A stretch of 64,000 nt of DNA from JAHEFU01 sp020440645. Its GTDB lineage: Bacteria > 4484-113 > JAFGCY01. Below, piece by piece: positions 54,942 through 63,821 of this stretch (its first letter is position 1; each line of letters begins with the position of its first letter). The notes under the pieces were generated by a model. The model saw nothing but the letters and a program-made list of their open reading frames with translations. It was not told where the DNA came from and searched no databases. Location: positions 62,001 through 126,000 of the forward strand of contig JAGRNR010000001.1 of assembly GCA_020440645.1 (NCBI GenBank), in the 5' to 3' direction. The position numbers were made by a program, and so were the translations under genes.

Positions 54942-55253
54942 TTAACCCTTGATGTCCGTAACACGGAGATAGCTGATCTTGTCGCGGTACCCGTTCTTCG
55001 AGTACTGGCGCTTCTTGCTCTGGTAGGTACCGACGTAGATCTTGGGGCTCTTGGCGTGCCTCACGATCTCGAAGGTAACCGACGCCTTGTCCAATGCGGG
55101 CTGGCCCACACTGATCTTGTCACCCTCGTAGGTGGCAAGCACGCGGTCGGCGTTCACCGATCCACCGGCATCTCCGGCAACCTGCAGCGTGCGGATGGTC
55201 TGGCCCTTCTCGACACGGTACTGCTTGCCCTTGATCTCAACAATTGCAATCAT
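54942..55253 (-). CDS. rplU: 50S ribosomal protein L21
   Basis: 103 residues, full length. The start MIAIVEIKGKQYRVEKGQ and the C-terminal RDKISYLRVTDI fit L21. First gene of the L21-L27 transcript. A hairpin in the leader (55273-55291) may act in feedback control. Confidence 0.96.
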   Translation of the reverse strand: MIAIVEIKGKQYRVEKGQTIRTLQVAGDAGGSVNADRVLATYEGDKISVGQPALDKASVTFEIVRHAKSPKIYVGTYQSKKRQYSKNGYRDKISYLRVTDIKG

Positions 55254-55272
55254 CTTATTCCTCTTTCTGCCC

Positions 55273-55291
55273 GCAGCCGTCGTGCGGCCGC
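55273..55291 (-). promoter_or_regulatory. Hairpin in the rplU leader
   Basis: On the minus strand GCGGCCG-CACGA-CGGCTGC pairs over 7 bases with one G-U. It lies about 20 bases before the rplU ATG, a position used by L21 leader autoregulation in other bacteria. No T-run follows it, so it is not a terminator. Confidence 0.45.
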
Positions 55292-55359
55292 GCAGGCGGG
55301 AACGAATACGATAGCATATATCGCTCGCGAGTCAATAGTTTACCGGAAAAGGATGTCCA

Positions 55360-56265
55360 GTGCAGCAAGAATCGAAAATCGTCATCAGCGGTGCCTCCGG
55401 CTTCATCGGCACAGCGCTCGTGCCTTTCCTGGAGGAACAGGGCCATGCAGTCTACCGCCTGGTCCGGCGCAGCCCTTCCTCTGACCGCGAGATCCAGTGG
55501 AACCCGGGTTCAGAGCTGGATCCGGAAGCCCTTCCAGCCGGCCTGCGAGTGGTAATCAACCTGTCAGGCAGCTCGATTGCTGTGCGCTTCACGGAGCAGA
55601 ACCGGCAAGAGATCCTCAACAGCCGGATCAGCAGTACCGGAACCCTTGTTCGCGCTGTCCAGGCTATGGAGAACCCGCCGGAGCTGTTCATCAATGCATC
55701 CGGGATCGGATACTACGGTGACCGCAGGGCAGATCTGCTGACTGAATCATCCTCGCCTGGCAATGACTTCGTGGCGGATGTCTGCCGCCGCTGGGAAAAT
55801 GCCCTCTCACCTCTCAGGGACATCCAGACACGCACAATCGCATTGCGCACGGGCATAGTACTGGATCCATACGGTGGAGCACTTGAGAAGATGCTGCCCG
55901 CCTTCAAGACTGGTCTGGGAGCAGTGCTTGGGGACGGCCGGCAGTACATGAGCTGGATCAGCCTGCGGGACTATCTAGCTGTGATCAGGCATGCCATCAA
56001 TACACCAAAACTGGCCGGACCGATCAATGCTGTTGCACCGGAAGCTGTTACTAACCGTGAGTTCAGCCAGCAACTGGCCCAGGCGCTTGGCAGGGGACTG
56101 TTCTTCTCCGCGCCTGCATGGGCACTGACCATTGCGATGGGAGAAATGGCACGCCTGCTGTTGTTGGCCAGCCAACGCGTGCAGCCTGAGGCATTGGAGC
56201 AAAGCGGGTTCCACTGGCAGGACAGGAGCCTCTCACGCACTTTCGCAGAATTCTTCTCACACTGA
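55360..56265 (+). CDS. TIGR01777-type NAD-dependent epimerase (YfcH-like)
   Basis: 301 residues. Rossmann start SGASGFIGTAL (about residue 10), NLSGSSIA (about 67), ASGIGYYGD (about 111), and the C-terminal domain typical of YfcH proteins. E. coli YfcH and its relatives have no proven reaction. GTG start follows AAAGGAT by 5 bases. Neighbouring genes do not indicate a substrate. Confidence 0.9.
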   Translation: MQQESKIVISGASGFIGTALVPFLEEQGHAVYRLVRRSPSSDREIQWNPGSELDPEALPAGLRVVINLSGSSIAVRFTEQNRQEILNSRISSTGTLVRAVQAMENPPELFINASGIGYYGDRRADLLTESSSPGNDFVADVCRRWENALSPLRDIQTRTIALRTGIVLDPYGGALEKMLPAFKTGLGAVLGDGRQYMSWISLRDYLAVIRHAINTPKLAGPINAVAPEAVTNREFSQQLAQALGRGLFFSAPAWALTIAMGEMARLLLLASQRVQPEALEQSGFHWQDRSLSRTFAEFFSH

Positions 56266-56362
56266 TTCCAGGGCAGAGGCGATGTGATCTTCAATTACAG
56301 CCACGAGTGTGTTAGCTTATACATGACAGGTCTCAAAGCCTGCGATTTCTGAGGATGGACGA

Positions 56363-56881
56363 ATGAACCTGCAGCAGCTGCTGGACACCCTTGACCAATA
56401 TGAATCCCGTATCCCGCTGGATGTGCTTGAGGATTCCCTCAATCGCGTTGAAATCACATGCGACTGCGTGAAGGACCAGCTGATCTTCGATGAGGGTTTC
56501 TACCAGCGCAACCTGCTGCATGACGGTCCGGCCTACCAGGCACTTGTAATCTGCTGGCTCAACGGCCAGCGCAGCCTGATCCACGACCACGTCGGCTCAA
56601 GCTGCGGCGTCAAGGTGCTGCGTGGCACCGCGACCGAAACGGTCTTCGACTGGTCAGACAACCGGATGATCTATCCCACCCGCACCAGCATGCTCAATGA
56701 GGGCTGTGTCTGCGCGGCGCAGGACATGGACATCCACCAGATCAGCAACCTGCAAGCGGACAACCGAGACCTGGTCACCCTGCACATCTACTCACCGCGT
56801 CTGGTAAAGATGGGTGTATACAGCCTGACTGACAGCAAGGTCACCCGCCAGGACGAGTACAAGATCGCCAGCAACGCCTGA
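56363..56881 (+). CDS. Type I cysteine dioxygenase-like cupin
   Basis: 172 residues. The cupin motif HDHVGSSCGV (about 73-82) gives two iron-binding His and the Cys of the Cys-Tyr cofactor region, and the third His lies in VTLHIYSPRL (about 140). Cysteine dioxygenase makes cysteine sulfinate. Thiol dioxygenases for other thiols share this fold, so 3-mercaptopropionate or bacillithiol-related substrates are possible. RBS GAGGAT precedes the ATG. Confidence 0.82.
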   Translation: MNLQQLLDTLDQYESRIPLDVLEDSLNRVEITCDCVKDQLIFDEGFYQRNLLHDGPAYQALVICWLNGQRSLIHDHVGSSCGVKVLRGTATETVFDWSDNRMIYPTRTSMLNEGCVCAAQDMDIHQISNLQADNRDLVTLHIYSPRLVKMGVYSLTDSKVTRQDEYKIASNA

Positions 56882-56889
56882 GATTGCTC

Positions 56890-58116
56890 CTAGATCGCGC
56901 GGTTGCTCAGAAGCGCAGCAAACTCGCAGTGCACCGTCCAGGGAAACAGGTCCGCAGCTTCAAGCTTTTCCAGCCGCCAGTTCTGTGACAGGAGCTTCAG
57001 GTCGCGGCAGAATTCCGCTCCGTCACAACCGATCAGCACCAGCGTTCCCGCTCCCTGCTCATTTAGTGCAAGGCACAATGCCCTACCAAGGCCGCTCCTC
57101 GGCGGGTCGAGGATGATTACGTCATCCGGCCGGCTCTTCATGCGGTCAACGTAGCTGGACACGTCCCGGTGGAAGCAACGCGCGTCCTGCCCCTTCAGGT
57201 TGGCAACAGCATTCGTGATGCTTTCGGCCGAGTTGTCCACCACTGAGAATGAGCGGAAACTGTCGCAGAGTATCATGCTGAATAATCCGCAACCTCCGTA
57301 CAGGTCATGCAGCCTGTCCCCACCCAGCTGCCAGCGCGTGAACAGTGCACGAAACCAGCGGATCGCGGCCCCGCCACTTGTCTGGAAGAATGCGCTGGCA
57401 AGGTTGGCAATCTCGCCATCCACGAGCAGGAAGGAGAGTCGTCCATCCGAGTCCTGCCATCCTCCCTCCCCCAGCTGCCAGAAACGCGTGCTGTCTCCTT
57501 CATGCCAGGCGATCACCGGCTGCTCCGGATTGCCACAGGCCAGTTCCCAGCGGCCTGGCAAAGCCGGCATCGACCCATCCGCAATTGAATTGCGCAAGGC
57601 ATTGATTGCATCTGACAGCGCAGGCCTGGCGGCCATGCAGTGTCTGACTTCCACCAGCTCGTGGCTGCCACGCTGATGGTATCCAAGCCGGCCGTCGGCA
57701 TAGTGCAGCTGGATCACGTTGCGCTTCGTGTAATCGTCCGCCGCAGTCCAGTTCCATTCGAGATCGCGACCGAGTTGCTTTGCAATCAGATCAGTCGCCA
57801 TCTGCTGCTTCAGGGAACTGCCAAAGCCCGCTGCACCCTGCAGGTCGCATCCACCGCATTCTATGGCCCATGGGCATGCTGGCACAACACGCTCAGCAAC
57901 AGGCTCAAGCACATCCAGCACTCGCCCTTCGGCATGCCGTGCCTTCCATGTGATTTCCGCCCTGACCAGTTCTGCCGGGAACAGTGCAGTGGAATGCCGG
58001 AGCAGCATGATCCGTCCATCTGCATGCCTGGCAATCCCGAGTCCGCCCCAGCCCAGGCGTTCAATCCGGCAGTCCACGGTCTCCACCGGCAACTGCCCAT
58101 GTTCGTTTTCAGTCAA
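56890..58116 (-). CDS. TRAM/RumA-type RNA uridine methyltransferase
   Basis: 408 residues. An N-terminal TRAM-like OB domain (DCRIERLGWGGLGIA), a cysteine cluster (CPWAIECGGC, about 82) that would bind an iron-sulfur cluster, and a SAM methyltransferase core with YGGCGLFSMIL (about 274) and DPPRSGLG (about 336). The catalytic Cys is in LIGCDGAEFC, where typical RlmD/RumA has SCNP. So it is an m5U methyltransferase of the TrmA/RlmD group, target uncertain. TTG start lies 7 bases after GGGGAG and overlaps phzF. Confidence 0.82.
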   Translation of the reverse strand: MTENEHGQLPVETVDCRIERLGWGGLGIARHADGRIMLLRHSTALFPAELVRAEITWKARHAEGRVLDVLEPVAERVVPACPWAIECGGCDLQGAAGFGSSLKQQMATDLIAKQLGRDLEWNWTAADDYTKRNVIQLHYADGRLGYHQRGSHELVEVRHCMAARPALSDAINALRNSIADGSMPALPGRWELACGNPEQPVIAWHEGDSTRFWQLGEGGWQDSDGRLSFLLVDGEIANLASAFFQTSGGAAIRWFRALFTRWQLGGDRLHDLYGGCGLFSMILCDSFRSFSVVDNSAESITNAVANLKGQDARCFHRDVSSYVDRMKSRPDDVIILDPPRSGLGRALCLALNEQGAGTLVLIGCDGAEFCRDLKLLSQNWRLEKLEAADLFPWTVHCEFAALLSNRAI

Positions 58117-58993
58117 TCCTGAACTCCCCGCTGGCAACTTCCAGCGCGCCTCCTGCGATCCTGATCAAACGGTTGTCACTGCCGCCTGCAACGTTGAACC
58201 AGATGCGCGACGGACGGTGCATGCTGTAACCCTGGTCAAGGCCGATGAACCTGCCTGCCATTCCCTCTAACCTACCGGTCAGGGCAAGGTACTCCGACAG
58301 GCAGCACGCACTGGACCCGGTCGCGGCATCCTCCATCACTCCATGCAGCGGCGCGAACATCCGAGTGCTGAACTGGCCTCCATCGGCATAGCCCCCATCA
58401 CACACCACAGTAAGCTGATCAAAGCCGGTACTGGCGTGCAGTTCCCGCAATGCCGTAATGTCACAGCAGGCAGACTCCAGGGCATCACGATCGCGCACTG
58501 GCACGATGCAGTAAGTTGGACCAACATCAAGCAACCCGGTGGCATGGCGCGGATCAAGCTTGTCTTCCGCCAACGAACACAGTCGCGCTGCCAGTTGGCG
58601 GTCAGGCAACTCCCCATGCCAACGCACCGGCGGCGAGGTGAAACAGCTGAGCATCTGCCCGTCATGCTGCAGCCGGCGGATGCTGACGACATCGCGCATC
58701 AGTTCAAGGCTTATTTCATCGCTTGCGGGTTCGAGGTTCCTGAAGATGTATGCAGCCGTCCCCACCACGGGATGGCCTGCAAAGATCATCTCCCGGTCCG
58801 GAGTGAAGATCCTTACCTTGTATCGACCATCACCTCCACCGCAGATGAAGGTGCATTCCGACAGGTTCATCTCGCGGGTCAGGGCCTGCATCATTTCCGT
58901 GTCCATGTCCTGCGCGTGCGGGAAGATCCCGAGCGGGTTGCCACCCAGTGCCCGGTCCGTGAATACATCCCATTGCCTGAACTCGATTGCCAT
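58109..58993 (-). CDS. PhzF-family isomerase/epimerase
   Basis: 294 residues. Two-domain DapF/PhzF fold: FTDRALGGNPLGIF at the N-terminus, the catalytic glutamate region NLSECTFI near 45, HPVVGTAAYI near 76 and DAATGSSACCLSEYL near 226. Family members isomerise small acids such as dihydroanthranilate analogues; substrate unknown. The ATG at 58993 is preceded by GGAGAGG; the longer open frame upstream lacks family similarity. Next gene overlaps its stop. Confidence 0.87.
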   Translation of the reverse strand: MAIEFRQWDVFTDRALGGNPLGIFPHAQDMDTEMMQALTREMNLSECTFICGGGDGRYKVRIFTPDREMIFAGHPVVGTAAYIFRNLEPASDEISLELMRDVVSIRRLQHDGQMLSCFTSPPVRWHGELPDRQLAARLCSLAEDKLDPRHATGLLDVGPTYCIVPVRDRDALESACCDITALRELHASTGFDQLTVVCDGGYADGGQFSTRMFAPLHGVMEDAATGSSACCLSEYLALTGRLEGMAGRFIGLDQGYSMHRPSRIWFNVAGGSDNRLIRIAGGALEVASGEFRID

Positions 58994-59070
58994 GTCGCAC
59001 CTCTCCCCGTGCGAGGCGCATATTAGCATCCATATGCATGCTGCGGAATGCTCCTTGCAGTCCTGCCTGC

Positions 59071-59076
59071 TATAAT
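59071..59076 (+). promoter_or_regulatory. Candidate -10 box of alr
   Basis: TATAAT about 128 bases before the alr ATG, giving an unusually long leader for this window. The leader has a small CAGCAT/ATGCTG hairpin (59136-59149) but no known riboswitch. Confidence 0.35.
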
Positions 59077-59204
59077 TCCAGCACTTCACTGATGCCTGAT
59101 CCCATGCCGTCTGCGCGGCCTGCATGACCGGGAAGCAGCATCAATGCTGGCTTCATCCATGCCTGTGTGATCAGTGTCCGTCAATCGTTCGGAGAATCGA
59201 ATAG

Positions 59205-60368
59205 ATGACAAGCAGGGTCCATCACAGTTCGCGACTGGAACTGAGCCAGTCGGCGCTCAGGCACAACCTGGACTTCCTTCGCCGCACGGTTGGCGACCAC
59301 CCGATTATCAACGTAGTAGTCAAGGCCAATGCCTATGGCCATGGTGTCGAGCAGTTCGTGCCGATGGCCGAAAAATGCGGCATCCGGCACTTTGCAGTTG
59401 CATCCAGTGGTGAGGCGCAGATTGCCTTCGAATCCCTGTCAACCGACAGCAGCGTGATGATCATGGGCATCCTGCATGACAGCGACATTGACTGGGTAAT
59501 CGAGAACGGGATTGAGTTCTACGTGTTCAGCCTGCGCCGGATAGAAAAAGTTGCCAGTATTGCCGCTGCACTGGGTAAGACTGCAAAGATACATCTTGAG
59601 GTTGAGACCGGTGGAAACCGCACCGGTATCGAACAGGCCAAGTTGGGTGAGGCACTGGCGATCATCCACCGCGAACGAAAGCACCTGCAGCTTGTTGGCT
59701 TCTGTACTCACCTGGCGGGGGCTGAATCCCTGTCATCCAAGTTCCGCATCGACCGGCAAGTGGATTCATTCTTCCGTGTCCGCCGCCCGGTACTGAGGCG
59801 CAGCCGGCAACCCATCTACCATGTCGCCAGCAGTGCCGCAGCAATGATCCGCCCTGAGGTGCGCCTCGACATGGTCCGCATCGGCACAGCCGTGTACGGG
59901 CTTTATCCCAGCCCGGATGTGCACAACACGATGCTGCTGGGTGTACGAAACCGCGAGGATGTCCGGTTGCGCCGCGTCATTTCCTGGAAGACGAATGTGA
60001 TGCAGGTGCGCAATGTGGACCGCGACGAATTCGTCGGTTACGGCACAAGCTACCAGGCACCGCGGGCATCGAAGATTGCCGTGATTCCGATTGGTTACGG
60101 TAACGGCTATCCGCGCGAAATGAGCAACCGCGGCAATGTGCTGATCCGGGGCCGGCGCGCTCCGATCGTCGGGCTCGTGAACATGAACATGTGCTTTGCT
60201 GACGTGACGAACATCCCCGGCGTTGACGACGGTGATGAGGTGGTGCTGGTCGGCCGCCAGAAGAACAACGAAATCACCATCCGCAGCTTCTCGGAGTTCA
60301 GTTCAGCCCTGAACACGGAGTTCCTGAGCCGCCTGCCGGCGGACATCCCGCGGCATGTGGTGAAGTAG
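59205..60368 (+). CDS. alr: Alanine racemase
   Basis: 387 residues. Makes D-alanine for peptidoglycan. The PLP lysine is in VVKANAYGHG (about residue 38), RTGIEQ lies near 134, HVASSAAAM near 206, and the catalytic Tyr is in GYGTSYQAP (about 272). The usual MDM segment reads NMNMCF. GGAG is 11 bases before the ATG, a weak site. The tRNA-Sec gene lies tail-to-tail 11 bases downstream. Confidence 0.95.
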   Translation: MTSRVHHSSRLELSQSALRHNLDFLRRTVGDHPIINVVVKANAYGHGVEQFVPMAEKCGIRHFAVASSGEAQIAFESLSTDSSVMIMGILHDSDIDWVIENGIEFYVFSLRRIEKVASIAAALGKTAKIHLEVETGGNRTGIEQAKLGEALAIIHRERKHLQLVGFCTHLAGAESLSSKFRIDRQVDSFFRVRRPVLRRSRQPIYHVASSAAAMIRPEVRLDMVRIGTAVYGLYPSPDVHNTMLLGVRNREDVRLRRVISWKTNVMQVRNVDRDEFVGYGTSYQAPRASKIAVIPIGYGNGYPREMSNRGNVLIRGRRAPIVGLVNMNMCFADVTNIPGVDDGDEVVLVGRQKNNEITIRSFSEFSSALNTEFLSRLPADIPRHVVK

Positions 60369-60379
60369 GAAGGAAGTAT

Positions 60380-60472
60380 CGGAGAGAGAGGGAATCGAAC
60401 CCCCCACGGACAGTTTTATCTGCCCGCCACTGGTTTTGAAGACCAGACGGGACACCAGCCCCGATCCTCTCC
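60380..60472 (-). tRNA. selC: tRNA-Sec (anticodon UCA)
   Basis: 93 bases read on the minus strand. Long acceptor GGAGAGGA paired to TCTCTCC plus, D arm, anticodon arm CTGGT-CTTCAAA-ACCAG with anticodon UCA at 60439-60437, a long variable arm (GGCGGGCAGATAAAACTGTCCG), and a T arm GGGGG-TTCGATT-CCCTC. These are the diagnostic features of selenocysteine tRNA. Discriminator G; CCA is not encoded. It lies just after the selB gene on the same strand. Confidence 0.96.
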
Positions 60473-60513
60473 GCAACATTTATAGCGCATTCCACGCCTG
60501 TGGCCAGTGGACT

Positions 60514-62433
60514 TCAGGCAAGCTTGCGGAAGTCGCCTTCCCGCTTCAACAGGCCGTTCTGCTCAAAGTACTGCAACAGCGGGATGCCGTACTTGCGTGA
60601 TGTCCCGATGAACTGGTTGAAGTCACTCACGGTCATCTGCGCATCACCGGCAAGCTGCTCACGCAGGCGGCCGGAGATCGCTTCAACGATCTTCGTATCG
60701 AAGTACACGGCCCCCGGCAGCACCACCAGTTCACCGTCCTCCGCCAGCAGCTTGCATAGCATCAGCAGGCGCTTCTTGTCCACCGGTACATCCTTCACGA
60801 TGTCATCCGGCTGGTCAGGCTTGATGCTGTCCAGCATGCGCGCCCGCAGCTCCTTCAGGGCCTCGTTATCCTTGGCCGTCAGCTTGACCGCACGACCCGG
60901 CAGGGCGAAGGTGCCGGCCTGCTTCAGCAGCCGTCCGTCCTGCACCCCTGCGTTCAGTGACTGCTCAACCAGCTCCACCGGCAGTGAGCCAGCTCCTGCC
61001 GTTATGCCGTTGGCAAACGCGGAGACAGACATACCCCTCAGTGTCAAGGGATTGTCATCGTGGAAGCCTTCCAGCATCTTCATTGCGCGCTTTACAATCC
61101 GCTCACGGTTTTCCGCGGTGCTCAGGATCTGCGACCTGCCACTGCCATAGGCCTGCAGGCCATCCTTCAGGGCAGCCTGTATGGCCGCCTCCAGCGTAGT
61201 GTCATCCACAAGCAGCAGCGGCAACAGGTCCGGGCGGTTGGCGCCGTACTGGCTCTTGCCAACCTCATGCAGCAGCCGTGCTTCCAGGCTTTCCTCGCGC
61301 AGGTCCTCCAGCCTTTCCGCCGCTTCACCGCGCTTGCGGCGGTGCTTTGTCGGATGCGGGTCAAGCACGACGCCGCCACCGATCGTCTGCTGGCCGGTGC
61401 TGGCCCGCAGGATGAAGCGGTCACCGGCGGCAATCGCCAGTGGTTCACTGACCCTGAGCTGCACCAATGATGTATTTCCGGGGATTGCCAGCTCGTTGTC
61501 AAGGGGATGGACCTTTGCCGTCAGTTCGACGGTACCGATATGCAGTTCCACCTCACTGCCACGACGCAAAGGCGTGAATGCTCCATCCAGCAGTTCGACT
61601 TCGGCATCAAGCATGAATGAGCTTTCCAGCGCATCCTTCTCCGCCAGTACTTCGCCACGGGAGATCTCATCGTGGCTGACGCCAGCGAGGTTGATCGCGG
61701 CACGCATCCCGGCCCCGATGTTCCTCACGTCCTCACCGTGCATCTGGATACCGCGTACGCGTACACGCTTGCCGCTTGGATACAGCATCAGTTCGTCATC
61801 AACACTGGCATTGCCGGACACCGTGGTTCCGGTCACTACCGTTCCCGCCCCATGGATGCTGAATGCACGGTCGATTGCCATCCGGAAGCGACCCTCACTG
61901 GCACGCTGCGGCACCTGCATCGCAACCGTGCGGATCTGCTCCTTCAGTTCATCCATGCCGATGCCCTTGATGCTGCTGACCGGCACGATCGGGCAGCCCT
62001 CAAGAAAGGTACCGCTGACAACCTCGCGGATATCCTCGATTGCCAGTTCGCGGATCTCCTCCTCCACCATGTCCACCTTGGTCAGTGCGACCAGGCCATG
62101 GCGCACGCCGAGCATGCGGGCGATGTGCAAGTGTTCCGTTGTCTGCGGCATCACACCGTCATCCGCGGCAATCACCAACAGCAGCAGGTCGATACCCGTC
62201 GCTCCGGCAACCATGTTGCGGATGAAGCGCGCATGTCCCGGCACGTCAATGATGCCGATACGCAGCTCATCACCCAGCTCAAGGTGTGCGAAGCCGAGGT
62301 TGATAGTGATTCCGCGGCGCTTCTCCTCTGCAAGGGTGTCAGTATCAACGCCGGTCAGGGCGCGCACAAGGGATGTCTTGCCATGATCAATATGACCGCT
62401 GGTACCGAGCACCAGGTAACGTGGCTCAGCCAT
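60514..62433 (-). CDS. selB: Selenocysteine-specific elongation factor SelB
   Basis: 639 residues. Brings Sec-tRNA to UGA codons next to a SECIS hairpin. The GTPase core has GTSGHIDHGKTS, DVPGHARFI and TKVD; domains II and III follow, then winged helices ending in a basic hairpin (QYFEQNGLLKREG). The start at 62433 overlaps selA by 8 bases; the longer open frame is a shadow in selA. SelB, selA, selD and tRNA-Sec in one run show active selenoprotein synthesis. Confidence 0.97.
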   Translation of the reverse strand: MAEPRYLVLGTSGHIDHGKTSLVRALTGVDTDTLAEEKRRGITINLGFAHLELGDELRIGIIDVPGHARFIRNMVAGATGIDLLLLVIAADDGVMPQTTEHLHIARMLGVRHGLVALTKVDMVEEEIRELAIEDIREVVSGTFLEGCPIVPVSSIKGIGMDELKEQIRTVAMQVPQRASEGRFRMAIDRAFSIHGAGTVVTGTTVSGNASVDDELMLYPSGKRVRVRGIQMHGEDVRNIGAGMRAAINLAGVSHDEISRGEVLAEKDALESSFMLDAEVELLDGAFTPLRRGSEVELHIGTVELTAKVHPLDNELAIPGNTSLVQLRVSEPLAIAAGDRFILRASTGQQTIGGGVVLDPHPTKHRRKRGEAAERLEDLREESLEARLLHEVGKSQYGANRPDLLPLLLVDDTTLEAAIQAALKDGLQAYGSGRSQILSTAENRERIVKRAMKMLEGFHDDNPLTLRGMSVSAFANGITAGAGSLPVELVEQSLNAGVQDGRLLKQAGTFALPGRAVKLTAKDNEALKELRARMLDSIKPDQPDDIVKDVPVDKKRLLMLCKLLAEDGELVVLPGAVYFDTKIVEAISGRLREQLAGDAQMTVSDFNQFIGTSRKYGIPLLQYFEQNGLLKREGDFRKLA

Positions 62434-63817
62434 CCAGCTCACCGAACATTGCCAGGATACTGTCGCTGTCACCTTCCAGCAGGCTGGCAACATCCAAGAG
62501 CAGCCTGCCCTGGCTGACATAACCGATCACCGGGGTGCTCACATGTCGCAGTTCGGCTTCGAGGACCTCTGCAGACCTGTCATCCGGCACAATGGCAACC
62601 GCACGGGATTCGTAATCCTGGTCAGGCAGGGAGCCACCACCTACGCTGGCAGTGCCTGCCACAACCTCGATGGACCATGTAGGCCTGGCCTGCCTGATGC
62701 CGGCTGCCAGAGCTCCTGCCAATGCCTCAAGATCTTCCAGTTTTCGGTCCAGCTGTGTTGCCAGCAGACTGACGGCTGACTGTGAGGAGTTCTGCAGGTA
62801 CTGTGTGATGGTTGAACTCAATGCAGCAATGCACAGCTTATCCAGCCGCAGTACACGCCACAGGGCATTCTTCCTGATCCGATCGATCCATTCCCGGCTG
62901 CCCAGCAGGATGCCGGCCTGTGGGCCACCCAGCAGTTTGTCACCGCTGATGCAGACAATGTCGGGGCCGGCTGCCAGCGTTTCCTGCACTTCAGGTTCAT
63001 CCAGCTTGCCAAGTCCCTGCTGCCGCAGGTAGCCGCTGCCAAGATCCACCAGCACCGGCACCGCATAACGACTGCCGATCTCCACCAGTTCAGCCACACT
63101 GGCCTCCTCGGTGAAGCCACGGATGCGGTAATTGCTGGCATGTGTCTTCAGGATCAGGCCGGTGTACTCAGTTATCGCCTTTTCATAGTCAGCGGCACGG
63201 GTACGGTTGGTCGTCCCGACCTCGCGCAACCTGCAGCCGGAGGCCGGGATCACATCCGGCACCCGGTAGCTGCCACCGATCTCCACAAGCTCTCCGCGGC
63301 TGGTGATCACTTCCCGCTCGCGTGCCATCGTGTTCAGCGCGATCATCATTGCGGCGGCGCAGTTGTTGACCACCGTCGCATCCTCACAACCAAACAAGGC
63401 CGCCAGCTGTCGTGCAAGCTGCTTGTCGCGCTTGCCGCGCTTACCGGTATCGAGATCGAATTCGAGGCTGGAATAGCCATTGGCAACTTCAGTGATCGCC
63501 CGCTGGGTCTGAACAGTGAAGGGAGCCCGGCCGAGGTTGGTATGCAGCAGGATGCCGGTCGCATTGACCACCGGCTTGACCGCTGGGGCACATAGCCTCT
63601 CCAGCCGATGCTTGAGCATTGCTGCCACCGACTGTTCATCAGTCGGCCCGGCATAGCTTCCAGCCAGCAGGCCTCCACGGATCTCAGAGATCAGTTCCCG
63701 GGCCTGGCCGACAACAACAGTGCGCTGGTATTGCTGCTGGAGCTGGATTCCCGTCGCACTGCTGAGCACCGCTTCAAGGTGCGGCAACTCCCTCAGCCTG
63801 CGATTGACGTCATTCAT
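62426..63817 (-). CDS. selA: L-seryl-tRNA(Sec) selenium transferase SelA
   Basis: 463 residues. PLP enzyme that converts seryl-tRNA-Sec to selenocysteyl-tRNA with selenophosphate. The PLP lysine is in SGDKLLGGPQAG (about residue 298); NATGILLHTNLGRAP (about 80) and SSLEFDLDTGKRG (about 111) are also conserved. ATG at 63817 gives MNDVNRRLRELP, a good family N-terminus; a GTG at 63827 would overlap selD. Its end overlaps selB. Confidence 0.96.
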   Translation of the reverse strand: MNDVNRRLRELPHLEAVLSSATGIQLQQQYQRTVVVGQARELISEIRGGLLAGSYAGPTDEQSVAAMLKHRLERLCAPAVKPVVNATGILLHTNLGRAPFTVQTQRAITEVANGYSSLEFDLDTGKRGKRDKQLARQLAALFGCEDATVVNNCAAAMMIALNTMAREREVITSRGELVEIGGSYRVPDVIPASGCRLREVGTTNRTRAADYEKAITEYTGLILKTHASNYRIRGFTEEASVAELVEIGSRYAVPVLVDLGSGYLRQQGLGKLDEPEVQETLAAGPDIVCISGDKLLGGPQAGILLGSREWIDRIRKNALWRVLRLDKLCIAALSSTITQYLQNSSQSAVSLLATQLDRKLEDLEALAGALAAGIRQARPTWSIEVVAGTASVGGGSLPDQDYESRAVAIVPDDRSAEVLEAELRHVSTPVIGYVSQGRLLLDVASLLEGDSDSILAMFGELDG

Positions 63818-63821
63818 CTCT